Below are positions 17,492-26,427 of a stretch of DNA of 64,000 nt, one piece after another. The notes beneath the pieces were generated by a model. That model did not search any database. It worked only from the letters and a program-made list of their open reading frames with translations, and was not told where the DNA came from. This stretch comes from Roseicyclus salinarum (lineage in GTDB: Bacteria; Pseudomonadota; Alphaproteobacteria; Rhodobacterales; Rhodobacteraceae). The position numbers and the translations under genes were made by a program. How positions within the stretch are numbered: position 1 is the stretch's first letter; the number at the start of each line of letters is the position of its first letter. The stretch lies in assembly GCF_029624655.1 (NCBI RefSeq), contig NZ_JARRSA010000002.1, forward strand, positions 124,001-188,000, read 5' to 3'.

Positions 17492-19522
17492 ATGACAGAC
17501 GCCGCCGCCAACCCGTTGCTCGCCGACTGGGACACCCCCTTCGGCCTGCCGCCCTTCGCCGCGATCGAGGACGGCCATTTCGCGCCGGCGCTCGACGCCG
17601 CGCTCGAGGAGGGGCGGGCCGCGATCCGCGCCATCGCCGAGAACCCCGCGCCGCCGACCTTCGCGAACACGGTCGAGGCCCTGGAACTGGCCGATGCCAC
17701 GCTCGACAGGGTGGCGGGCGTGTTCTTCAATCTCGCAGGCTCGGATTCCAATCCCGCCCGCGAGGCGCTGCAGCGCGACTTCGCGCCTAAGTTCTCGGCC
17801 TACGGCTCGGAGATCGTGAACAACGAGAAGCTCTTTGCGCGCATCGCCGAGCTTTGGGAACGGCGCGACGAGCTGGGGCTGTCGGAGGAGCAGATGCGCG
17901 TTCTCCACCTGACGCACCGCAGTTTCGTGCGGTCGGGGGCCGCGCTGGAGGGCGAGGCGCGCACGCGGCTGACGGAGGTGAAGTCGCGTCTCGCCGTCCT
18001 TGGAACGTCCTTCACTCAGAACCTTCTCGCCGACGAGCGGGAGTGGTTCATGGAGCTGTCCGAGGCCGACCTCGAGGGGCTGCCCGATTTCGTCGTCGAC
18101 ACCGCCCGCGCGGCCGGCACGGAAAAGGGCGCGAGCGGCCCGGTGGTCACGCTGTCGCGGTCGCTGATCGTGCCGTTCCTGCAGTTCTCGCCGCGCCGCG
18201 ACCTGCGCGAGCGCGCCTTCAGGGCCTGGACCGCGCGCGGCGAAAATGGCGGCGCGACCGACAACCGGGAGATCGCGGCCGAGATCCTGCGGCTGAGGCA
18301 GGAGCGTGCGGGGCTGCTGGGATACGAGGATTTCGCGGGCTACAAGCTCGAGACCGAGATGGCGGGCAGCGCCGATCGGGTGCGCGAGCTACTGATGGCG
18401 GTGTGGGAGCCTGCGAAGGCCTCGGCCGACGCCGATGCGCGGGTTCTCGAGGAGATGATGCGCGAGGACGGCGTCAACGGTCCGCTGGAGCCGTGGGACT
18501 GGCGCTACTACGCCGAGAAGCGGCGGCGCGCCGAGCATGACCTCGACGAGGCCGAACTGAAGCCGTTCTTCGGTCTGGAGGCGATGATCGAGGCCGCGTT
18601 CGACTGCGCCAACCGTCTGTTCGGGCTGGAATTCGCACCGCTCGACGTGGATCTCTACCACCCCGACGCGCGCGCCTGGGAGGTGACGCGGGGCGGTCGC
18701 CACATGGCCGTCTTCGTCGGCGACTATTTCGCGCGCGGGTCGAAGCGCTCGGGCGCGTGGTGCTCGGCCATGCGCAGCCAGAAGAAGCTCGGCGGCGAGG
18801 TGCGGCCCATCGTGGTCAACGTCTGCAACTTCGCCAAGGGCGACCCCGCGCTTCTGTCCTACGACGACGCGCGGACGCTGTTCCACGAGTTCGGCCACGC
18901 GCTGCACCAGATGCTGTCGGACGTCACCTACGGGTCGATCTCGGGAACTTCGGTCGCGCGCGACTTCGTGGAATTGCCAAGCCAGCTCTACGAGCACTGG
19001 CTGGAGGTGCCCGAAGTCCTGAGGACCCATGCCCGCCACGCGAGGACGGGCGAGCCGATCCCGCAGGACCTTCTCGACCGGCTGCTGGCGGCGCAGACCT
19101 ACGACATGGGGTTCCAGACGGTGGAGTATGTCGCGAGCGCGCTCGTGGACCTCGATTTCCATGCCGGCGCCGCGCCTGCGGACCCGATGGCCGCGCAGGC
19201 GGAGACGTTGGCGCGCATCGGGATGCCGCGCGCGATCCGGATGCGCCATGCCACGCCGCACTTCGCCCATGTCTTCGCGGGCGACGGCTATTCCTCGGGC
19301 TACTACAGCTACATGTGGTCCGAAGTGATGGACGCCGACGCCTTCGCGGCCTTCGAGGAGGCGGACGGCCCGTTCGATCCCGAGATCGCCGCGCGCCTCG
19401 AGCGTCACATCCTGTCTGCCGGCGGCTCGCGGGAGGCGGACGACCTCTATACGGCGTTCCGGGGCCGGATGCCGGGGGTCGAGGCGCTTCTGAAGGGGCG
19501 CGGGCTCGACCGGGTGGCCTAG
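17492..19522 (+). CDS. M3 family metallopeptidase (oligopeptidase A / Dcp-like)
   Basis: 676 residues from the ATG at 17492, chosen because AGGGGAG sits just upstream; an in-frame GTG at 17471 is also open. The zinc site HEFGHALH is near residue 465, with the third ligand Glu downstream. The N-terminal helical half (NPLLADWDTPFGLPPF..., FANTVEALE) and the C-terminal SGYYSYMWSEVMDADAF are typical of Dcp/oligopeptidase A. No signal peptide, so cytosolic degradation of short peptides is expected. It is convergent with the GNAT gene, overlapping by 4 bp. Confidence 0.93.
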   Translation: MTDAAANPLLADWDTPFGLPPFAAIEDGHFAPALDAALEEGRAAIRAIAENPAPPTFANTVEALELADATLDRVAGVFFNLAGSDSNPAREALQRDFAPKFSAYGSEIVNNEKLFARIAELWERRDELGLSEEQMRVLHLTHRSFVRSGAALEGEARTRLTEVKSRLAVLGTSFTQNLLADEREWFMELSEADLEGLPDFVVDTARAAGTEKGASGPVVTLSRSLIVPFLQFSPRRDLRERAFRAWTARGENGGATDNREIAAEILRLRQERAGLLGYEDFAGYKLETEMAGSADRVRELLMAVWEPAKASADADARVLEEMMREDGVNGPLEPWDWRYYAEKRRRAEHDLDEAELKPFFGLEAMIEAAFDCANRLFGLEFAPLDVDLYHPDARAWEVTRGGRHMAVFVGDYFARGSKRSGAWCSAMRSQKKLGGEVRPIVVNVCNFAKGDPALLSYDDARTLFHEFGHALHQMLSDVTYGSISGTSVARDFVELPSQLYEHWLEVPEVLRTHARHARTGEPIPQDLLDRLLAAQTYDMGFQTVEYVASALVDLDFHAGAAPADPMAAQAETLARIGMPRAIRMRHATPHFAHVFAGDGYSSGYYSYMWSEVMDADAFAAFEEADGPFDPEIAARLERHILSAGGSREADDLYTAFRGRMPGVEALLKGRGLDRVA

Positions 19523-20124
19523 GGGCCGGGTGGCCGGGTGCGCACCAGCGCGAAGGCGCGCCTGACCGCGTCGCCCGCCGCCGTCGGGGGATAGCGGGCC
19601 GGATCGTCGTGCAGCTCCACGAGCATCTCGTGGACCGAGGGCTCGGGCCCCTGCCTCCGGTCCGCGCCGAGCGCCTCCATCAGCTCCATCATCGGGCGGT
19701 TCGCGCGCATGACGTAGCCCAGGAGCCGGTCGACGCCGTTCTGCCGGGCGATCGCGGCAAGCACCCCCAGCAGCAGGCTGCCGAGGCCGAGGCGCTGGTA
19801 GCGGTCCACGACCGTCAGGGCGAACTCGGCCGTCCGCGGATCGGCGGCCAGGCGGATGTAGCGGGCGGTTCCGGCGGGATCGAGACCCTCGGGCAAGGGG
19901 ACGGCGGCGCCGATGGCGACGTGGTCGCGATCGCTTTCGCTGGTGAAGGCCGCGACCTGCTCCTCGCTCAGGGTGCTGATCGCGCCGAAGAAGCGGAAGT
20001 GCCGCGAGGTCTCGGACAGGTGATCGAAGCCGAGCCGCAGAAGCGCGGCGTCCTCGGGCGTCACTTCGCGGATCAAGACGGGCCTGCCGTCCCGAAGGGT
20101 CGTATGAAGCGGTTCAAGGATCAA
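19519..20124 (-). CDS. GNAT family N-acetyltransferase
   Basis: 201 residues. After an N-terminal strand with IREVTPEDAALL (typical GNAT opening), the acetyl-CoA loop is QRLGLG at 110-115 followed by a helix (SLLLGVLAAIARQNGV). It resembles the acetyltransferase domain found in protein acetyltransferases of the Pat/AcuA type, but no cyclic-nucleotide or acyl-CoA-synthetase-like domain is attached. Substrate unknown. Confidence 0.82.
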   Translation of the reverse strand: MILEPLHTTLRDGRPVLIREVTPEDAALLRLGFDHLSETSRHFRFFGAISTLSEEQVAAFTSESDRDHVAIGAAVPLPEGLDPAGTARYIRLAADPRTAEFALTVVDRYQRLGLGSLLLGVLAAIARQNGVDRLLGYVMRANRPMMELMEALGADRRQGPEPSVHEMLVELHDDPARYPPTAAGDAVRRAFALVRTRPPGP

Positions 20125-20262
20125 TCGCGGCCTCGGCTCGGACGGACGGGCGGGGGGTGGCTGCGGCTGACTATAGCGCGAAGCCCCCCCGCGGCGTCAG
20201 TCCTCGCGCGCGCCTTTCGTCCCGGTCATCGCGGGGGCGCGCTTCGATCCGCGCCCGTGCCC

Positions 20263-20901
20263 TCAGTCGAAGACCTCGTCGGCCTCGACGCCCCAGAGCG
20301 CGCGCTGATCGACCCAGCCGCGGTGGCCGCCCACCTCCATCAGGCACCACGACGGGCGGCATTCCCTGAGGCGGCCGATCACGCCAAGCTCGGCGCGGGC
20401 GCGCACCGGACTGTTCGCGTCGGGGCGGCTGTAGAGGGGGAGCATGTCGCGGTCGACGATGGCGGTGCGCACGCCGGAGAGAAGCGAGTAGTGCATCCAT
20501 CCGCCGACGCCGTCGCGGTCGACGACCCGGCGCCAGTGGCCGTGTTCGGCGACGATCATCACCGGCATCTCCCGGCGGGTGAAGACCCAGTCGATGCGGT
20601 GGCTGCGCGACGGGCCGCGGCGGGCATTCGCCTCGGACGCGCCGAGCGAGACGTAGCGCGGCAGCGGGAAGCCCGTGACGGGGCCCCGCCGCACGTCGGC
20701 GGGCGCCGCGCGGACCGGGACCGGGTCGGGCGCGGCCGCCTCGCGCGCCAGCGCGGGCAGGATGCGGGCCGCCGCCGCCTCCGGCGTCGCCGCTTCCGGG
20801 GCGCCCTCCGTCTGTGCGCCCGCGAAACCGAGGGTTATGAACGCCACGACGATCATCACCGTCATAGCGCCGCCAAGCGTACTTGCCAGGTTGCGGGTCA
20901 C
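20263..20901 (-). CDS. SH3 domain-containing exported protein
   Basis: 212 residues from the GTG at 20901 (AGAGG upstream); the frame is open to 21021, but that extension is low-complexity and precedes the hydrophobic export segment (TVMIVVAFITLGFAGAQ, residues ~13-30). The C-terminal part carries two bacterial-SH3-like strands (YVSLGASEANARRGPSRSHR... and DMLPLYSRPDANSPVRARAE), matching the DUF1058/SH3 family, with WCLMEVGGHRGWV at the end. Likely a periplasmic cell-wall-associated protein. It is divergent from the dehydrogenase at 21058. Confidence 0.8.
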   Translation of the reverse strand: MTRNLASTLGGAMTVMIVVAFITLGFAGAQTEGAPEAATPEAAAARILPALAREAAAPDPVPVRAAPADVRRGPVTGFPLPRYVSLGASEANARRGPSRSHRIDWVFTRREMPVMIVAEHGHWRRVVDRDGVGGWMHYSLLSGVRTAIVDRDMLPLYSRPDANSPVRARAELGVIGRLRECRPSWCLMEVGGHRGWVDQRALWGVEADEVFD

Positions 20902-21057
20902 TCTGCTGCCTCTGTCGTCATCGCCCCCGTCCGGTCTTGGCGCCGGCGCACGGGGAATGCGGTTATTGTCGCGGGCGGGAGGCTCGTTCTTGCGCCATCC
21001 CCGCGGATGCGAGAGTGTCACTCCCGGTTGCGGAATGCCAGCAGGGGGAAGCGTCAG

Positions 21058-22044
21058 ATGGCAGGTGAGCGCTTGAGTGTTGTCGTCACGCGACGGTTGC
21101 CCGAGGCCGTCGAGGCTCGGATGCGGGAGCTTTTCGACGTCGAGCTGAACGAGGACGACCTCCCCATGACCAAGCCCGCGCTGGTCGCGGCGATGAACCG
21201 GGCGGACGTGCTGGTGCCCTGCATCGCCGACCGGATCGACGCCAGTATGCTAGGCCAGGCGGGCGACAGGCTTAAGCTGATCGCGAATTACGGGGCCGGG
21301 GTGGATCACATCGACGTCTCGACCGCGCGGCAGCGCGGGATCCTGGTGTCGAACACCCCCGGCGTCATGACCGACGACACCGCCGACATGGTGATGGCGC
21401 TGATCCTCGGCGTCCTGCGCCGCGTGCCCGAGGGCATGGCCGTCATGCAGGAGGGCAACTGGAAGGGCTGGGCGCCGACGGCCTTCATGGGCGGCCGCGT
21501 CGGCGGCAAGCGCCTCGGCATTCTGGGCATGGGCCGGATCGGGCAGGCGGTTGCGCTCCGCGCGAAGGCCTTCGGGATGCAGGTCCACTACCACAACCGC
21601 CGCCGCGTCCACGAGGACATCGAGACGGCGCTGGGGGCGAGCTACTGGGAAAGCCTCGACCAGATGATCGCACGCATGGACGTGGTCTCGGTCAACTGCC
21701 CGCACACGCCCTCGACCTTCCACCTGATGAACGCCCGCCGTCTGAAGCTGATGAAGCCCGAGGCCATCATCGTGAACACCTCGCGCGGCGAGGTCATCGA
21801 CGAGAACGCCCTGACGCGGATGCTGCGCGCTGGCGAGATCGCGGGGGCGGGGCTCGACGTCTTCGAGAAGGGGCGCGAGGTGAACCCCCGCCTGCGCGAG
21901 CTGCCCAACGTGGTGCTTCTGCCGCACATGGGCTCGGCCACGCGCGAGGGACGCACCGAGATGGGCGAGAAGGTCATCATCAACATCAAGACCTTCGCCG
22001 ACGGCCACCGCCCGCCGGACATGGTCGTGCCCTCGATGCTGTGA
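21058..22044 (+). CDS. D-2-hydroxyacid dehydrogenase (glyoxylate/hydroxypyruvate reductase type)
   Basis: 328 residues; the ATG at 21058 has AGGGGGAA upstream. Substrate-domain signature LIANYGAGVDHIDV, Rossmann loop GMGRIGQA near 155-162 followed by YHNRRR (basic residues that favour NADPH), catalytic Arg in NTSRGEVID near 240, and His in LPHMGSAT near 291. Family role: reduces glyoxylate or hydroxypyruvate. The exact substrate cannot be told from sequence. The stop overlaps the next gene's start. Confidence 0.9.
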   Translation: MAGERLSVVVTRRLPEAVEARMRELFDVELNEDDLPMTKPALVAAMNRADVLVPCIADRIDASMLGQAGDRLKLIANYGAGVDHIDVSTARQRGILVSNTPGVMTDDTADMVMALILGVLRRVPEGMAVMQEGNWKGWAPTAFMGGRVGGKRLGILGMGRIGQAVALRAKAFGMQVHYHNRRRVHEDIETALGASYWESLDQMIARMDVVSVNCPHTPSTFHLMNARRLKLMKPEAIIVNTSRGEVIDENALTRMLRAGEIAGAGLDVFEKGREVNPRLRELPNVVLLPHMGSATREGRTEMGEKVIINIKTFADGHRPPDMVVPSML

Positions 22045-23504
22045 TGGCCGCCGGGTCGGCGCCGGGCGAGCGCTGGTCGCGCGCCGCGATCCTGCTTGCG
22101 CTCGCCTTCGCGGGGCAGGCCGTGATCCTGTCGGTCCTGCGCAGCGGCACCAGCGTCGATGGCGCCGAGCAACTGGTCTACACGCAGGTGCTCGACTGGG
22201 GGTACGGGCGCTCGCAGCCGCCGCTCTACACATGGCTTCTGATCGGCGTGCAGCAGGTCCTCGGCGTCAGCCAGATCGCGGAGAACGCGCTGAAATTCGG
22301 GCTGCTCCTCGCGGGGTTCCTGGGCATCCGCGCGCTGTCGATGCGGCTTGGCCATGACGGGCGGGTGGCGACGGCCACCATGATGTCGCTGTTCGCCGTC
22401 GTCGAGATCGGCCTCGAAAGCCAGCGGAACTACGCCCATTCCGTCCTGCTTTTCGCGCTGATGACCTGGGCCGCGGTGCTTTACCTCGACATCCTGCGGC
22501 ATGGCGGGGGACGGCGCTTCGCGCTGCTGGGGATCGTGTCGGGCCTGATGCTCCTGTCGAAATACAACAGCGCCCTGTTCCTCGGCGCGCTGGTGGCGGC
22601 CGATCTCTCGATGCCGCGCGCGCGCGCGCTCCTGCGCCCGCAGGCGGTGCTGGCCGTGGGGATCGCTGCCGCGATCGTCACGCCGCACCTCGTCTGGGCG
22701 CTGTCGAACGCCGACGCCGTCTTCGCCCTCACCGCGGGTTTCGTCCCCGCGGCGCCCGAGGGCGCGGCGGGCGCGCTGCGTGGCGCGGGGCTTTACCTCG
22801 GCGCGACGGCAAGCCTTTACCTGCTTGTGTCGCTGATCGCCGCGGCGGCGTTCTTCCTGTCGGGCGGGCGGGTCTCCGACATCCAGCGGCCGGTTGAGGC
22901 CGCGCCCGCCCTCCTGTCGCGCTGGGGCCTGATCCTGTGGGCCCTCGGCCTGGTCGTGGCGATGGCCACCGCCGCGACAGAGGTGCGGATGCGCTGGCTG
23001 GTGCCGGTCTGCGTGCCGCTTCTGCCGATCGTGATGGGCGCGGCGCTTCGGGGGCGGCCCCGCGCGACGGCGCTGGTGCTTGCGGCTGGCGTGCTGCTGG
23101 GCGTCCTGTCGACCTCGGCGCAGTGGGTCGAAAGCACCCGGATCAACCCCCGGACCGACTACGACTATGCCGCACTCGACGCCGCGTTGCGGGATGCGGG
23201 CCTGCCCGAGCCCGTGATCGCGCCAAGCTACTGGGTGCTCGCCAATCTTCGGCTGCAGGCGCCGCGCGCCTTCGCGACGCCCGAATTTCCGCAGGCGCAA
23301 CATGTGGTTGCGAAGGCCGGGGCGGCGACCCTTCTCTGGGAGGACGGCGGCGACGGCGCCGCCACGCGCGACTACGCGCGGCGCCTCGGATTCTGCCCCC
23401 TGCCGGCGGCCCGCCCTCGCGACTTCGACCTTGTCCGGCGGCACGACGGCGCGCCCCTGCGCGTCAGCGCACTTGCGGCAAGCCGCGCCGCGTGCACGGA
23501 CTAG
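22044..23504 (+). CDS. Glycosyltransferase family 39 membrane protein (ArnT/PMT-like)
   Basis: 486 residues, ATG overlapping the previous stop (TGATG). About ten membrane segments; the first loop contains SVDGAEQLVY and QPPLYTWLLIGVQQVLG, the acidic-plus-PPLY pattern of lipid-linked sugar transferases of the PMT_2 type. A soluble periplasmic C-terminal stretch of ~120 residues follows. These enzymes move a sugar from a polyprenyl carrier to lipid A, protein or polysaccharide; the acceptor is unknown. Confidence 0.85.
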   Translation: MAAGSAPGERWSRAAILLALAFAGQAVILSVLRSGTSVDGAEQLVYTQVLDWGYGRSQPPLYTWLLIGVQQVLGVSQIAENALKFGLLLAGFLGIRALSMRLGHDGRVATATMMSLFAVVEIGLESQRNYAHSVLLFALMTWAAVLYLDILRHGGGRRFALLGIVSGLMLLSKYNSALFLGALVAADLSMPRARALLRPQAVLAVGIAAAIVTPHLVWALSNADAVFALTAGFVPAAPEGAAGALRGAGLYLGATASLYLLVSLIAAAAFFLSGGRVSDIQRPVEAAPALLSRWGLILWALGLVVAMATAATEVRMRWLVPVCVPLLPIVMGAALRGRPRATALVLAAGVLLGVLSTSAQWVESTRINPRTDYDYAALDAALRDAGLPEPVIAPSYWVLANLRLQAPRAFATPEFPQAQHVVAKAGAATLLWEDGGDGAATRDYARRLGFCPLPAARPRDFDLVRRHDGAPLRVSALAASRAACTD

Positions 23505-23625
23505 GGGCGGCTTCTGCGATCATGTCGCTTTCAGCCCGCATTGTGTCGATTGGGCGAGGCGTATCCCCTCGCGCTCGGGCAATGAGGGCGAGATTTGAGA
23601 ATCCCGTATCGGAGCGGCGCGCCAG

Positions 23626-26127
23626 ATGAAAACCCATGTCAAAGCCCTCGTCGTCGGCGGCGGCGCCGTCGGCGCATCCATCGCCTACCACCTCGCGCGC
23701 GAGGGGTGGCAGGACGTCATGCTGCTGGAGCGGGACGAGCTGACAAGCGGCTCCACATGGCACGCCGCCGGTCTTCTTCCGTTGTTCAACATGGGCTACG
23801 CGACCAGCCACATCCACGACTACTCGGTCAGGTTCTACAAGTCGCTCGAGGAGGAGACGGGCCTGAACGCAGGCTTCTACGTCGTGGGCAACCTTCGCAT
23901 GGCGCAGACGGACGCGCGCATGGACGAATACATGCTCTATGCCTCGACCGCCGAGACCGTGGGCATCCCCTTCGAATTCATGACGCCCGACGAGATCAAG
24001 GCGCGCTGGCCGCTGGTGCGGACCGAGGACCTGAAGGGCGCGATCTTCCATCCCACGGACGGCTACATCAACCCCGCCGACGTGACGATGGCGATGGCCA
24101 AGGGCGCGCGCCAGCGCGGCGTCGCGATCGAGCGGAAATGGCAGGTCGACGGCTACGAGTGGACCGGCGCGGAGTGGCGCGTCAGCTGCACGAAGATGGT
24201 GGAGAAGGGCGGCAACCTCGTGCCCTCCGACGAGCAGGTTGTCGTGACCGCCGAGCATGTCGTGACCGCCACAGGCAACCACGCGCAGCGCACGGCGCGG
24301 CTTCTGGGGATCAAGCACCCGGCGATCCCGGTCGAGCATCAGTTCATCGTGACCGAGCCCGACCCCGCGCTGGTCGAGTATCGCCGCTCGAACCCCGAGC
24401 ATCCGGTCCTGCGGGACGCCGACGCCAAGTGGTATGTCCGCGAGGAACGCGGCGGCTGGATCCTCGGCCCCTACGAGCGGAACGCGCCCGCGCGGTTCCT
24501 CTACGACGTGCCCGAAAGCTTCCGCGCCGACCTCTTTCCCCTCGATCTCGAGCGGATCGAGGAGGAATACATGTCGATGATCCACCGCATTCCATCCTCC
24601 GAGACGGTGGGCCTGAAGGACGACTACAACGGACCGATCTGCTACACGCCAGATGGCAACCCGCTGGTCGGCCCCGCGCCGGGCCTGCGCAACATGTGGC
24701 TGGCCGAGGGCTTTTCCTTCGGGATCACGGCGGCGGGCGGCACCGGCCACTACCTCGCGCAGATGATGGTCGAGGGCGAGGCCGAGATCGACATGGCCTC
24801 GCTCGACCCGCGCCGCTTCGGCGGCTGGATGACGACCGAATACGCCGCCCGCAAGAACGAGGAGGCCTACGAGCACGTCTACATCCTGCACCATCCCGAC
24901 GAAGAGCGCGAAGCCTGCCGCCCGCTGCGCACCGCGCCCGCGTACGAGCGGCAGAAGGCGCTGGGCGCGCAGTTCGGCTGTGTGAACGGCTGGGAGCGGC
25001 CGAACTACTACGGTCCGGCGGACGCGCCCGAGGGGTTCGATCACGACACGCGCAGCTTCCGTCGCGGCGGCTGGTGGGACTATGCGAGGGCCGAGGCCGA
25101 GGCGGTCCGCAACGGCGTCGGACTGATCGACGCGACGGCCTTCACCAAGCACCTCGTGCGCGGGCCGGGGGCGACCGCATTCCTCGACGGCTTCACCTGC
25201 AACAGGCTGCCCAGGGTGGGGCGGATCAACCTGACCTACGCGCTGACCGAGCACGGCACGACGCGGACGGAATACACCATCGTGCGCCTCGCCGAGCACG
25301 AATACTACCTCGTCTCGGCAGGGGCATGGACGGCCTACGACGCCGATTTCATGCGCAAGGCGGCCGAGGACTTCGTGGCCGGGGGCGGCGCATATGTCGA
25401 CATCCACGACGTCACGACCCAGTGGGGCGTCTTCGCCATCGCGGGGCCCAGGTCGCGCGACGTCCTGAAGGAGATCGTGAAGGACGCCGACCCCGAGACG
25501 GTGCTGGGCAACAAGCGGTTCCCGTGGCTTTCGATGCGCCAGATCGAGCTTGGCATGTGCCCGGTCCGCGCCATCCGCGTGGCCTACACCGGAGAGCTGG
25601 GCTGGGAGCTTCACCACCCGATCGAGATGCAGACCTACCTGTGGGACCAGCTGATGGCTGCGGGCGAAAGGCACGGGATGAAGCTCGTCGGCGCGCGGGC
25701 GCAGAACTGGTTGCGGCAGGAGAAGTCCTATCGCGCGTTCGGCACCGAGCTTGGCCGCGACGCCACCCCCCTCGAGGCGGGGCTGGACCGGTTCGTCGAC
25801 ACGGACAAGGACTTCCGCGGCAAGGCGAAGATGCTGGAGACGGGGATCCGCGCCAAGTGCGTCACGGTCCTGATCGATGGGCCGGAGGACGCCGATCCGT
25901 GGGGCCGCGAGGCGCTCTATTCGGGTGACGAGAAGGTGGGGCGCCTGACCTCGGGCGGCTATTCGGTGGCGTTCGGCAAGCAGATCGGGATGGGCTATGT
26001 ACGCCCCGACCTTGCCACGGTCGGCACCAAGCTGAAGGTCCGCATGTTCCGCGAGCTGTTCGACGCCGAGGTGGTCGAGGACAGCCCCTACGACCCTGCG
26101 AACGCGGTCATCCGCGTGGACGGTTGA
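23626..26127 (+). CDS. FAD-dependent oxidoreductase / GcvT family protein (dimethylglycine or sarcosine dehydrogenase-like)
   Basis: 833 residues. An N-terminal DAO-type FAD domain (GGGAVG at 11-16; the TSGSTWHAAGL segment near residues 40-50 is where the flavin-attachment His sits in this family) is fused to a C-terminal GcvT domain (INLTYALTEHGTTRTEYT, FAIAGPRSRDVL, LEAGLDRFVD). The family oxidatively demethylates dimethylglycine or sarcosine and passes the one-carbon unit to tetrahydrofolate bound by the GcvT half. Substrate not determinable here. It stands alone, convergent with the patatin gene. Confidence 0.9.
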   Translation: MKTHVKALVVGGGAVGASIAYHLAREGWQDVMLLERDELTSGSTWHAAGLLPLFNMGYATSHIHDYSVRFYKSLEEETGLNAGFYVVGNLRMAQTDARMDEYMLYASTAETVGIPFEFMTPDEIKARWPLVRTEDLKGAIFHPTDGYINPADVTMAMAKGARQRGVAIERKWQVDGYEWTGAEWRVSCTKMVEKGGNLVPSDEQVVVTAEHVVTATGNHAQRTARLLGIKHPAIPVEHQFIVTEPDPALVEYRRSNPEHPVLRDADAKWYVREERGGWILGPYERNAPARFLYDVPESFRADLFPLDLERIEEEYMSMIHRIPSSETVGLKDDYNGPICYTPDGNPLVGPAPGLRNMWLAEGFSFGITAAGGTGHYLAQMMVEGEAEIDMASLDPRRFGGWMTTEYAARKNEEAYEHVYILHHPDEEREACRPLRTAPAYERQKALGAQFGCVNGWERPNYYGPADAPEGFDHDTRSFRRGGWWDYARAEAEAVRNGVGLIDATAFTKHLVRGPGATAFLDGFTCNRLPRVGRINLTYALTEHGTTRTEYTIVRLAEHEYYLVSAGAWTAYDADFMRKAAEDFVAGGGAYVDIHDVTTQWGVFAIAGPRSRDVLKEIVKDADPETVLGNKRFPWLSMRQIELGMCPVRAIRVAYTGELGWELHHPIEMQTYLWDQLMAAGERHGMKLVGARAQNWLRQEKSYRAFGTELGRDATPLEAGLDRFVDTDKDFRGKAKMLETGIRAKCVTVLIDGPEDADPWGREALYSGDEKVGRLTSGGYSVAFGKQIGMGYVRPDLATVGTKLKVRMFRELFDAEVVEDSPYDPANAVIRVDG

Positions 26128-26427
26128 TCGCGGTCGCGAGCCACGCCGCACCTGCCGGGTTCGCCTGGCGGGCCCCGTTTCGGTCGATGCTGGCGCTTGG
26201 CCTGTCCCTTGGACGCCTCGGCTGGGGCGCGGGACCTGCCGGGTCTTGCCACGGCGGCTCCGCCTGGCGAGCCTCGCGGTGGCGCCCTCGGTCCTCGTGC
26301 GTCCGCTCCTCGGCGCCTACGCCATGCTTTTCGCGCAGAGCCTCGCCGCCGACGCGGCCAGCGCCGGCAGGGCCGAACGGATGCACGGCGTTTCGCTGGC
26401 CGCCGTTCTCGCGCTGAACGCGTGGCG
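26128..26427. other. 300-bp gap between convergent genes
   Basis: It separates the GcvT-family gene from the patatin gene, both ending here. Open frames exist on both strands, but none has a ribosome site or a recognisable domain. An imperfect direct repeat built on ACCTGCCGGGT...CCGCCTGGCG is present. I see no clear terminator. Confidence 0.5.
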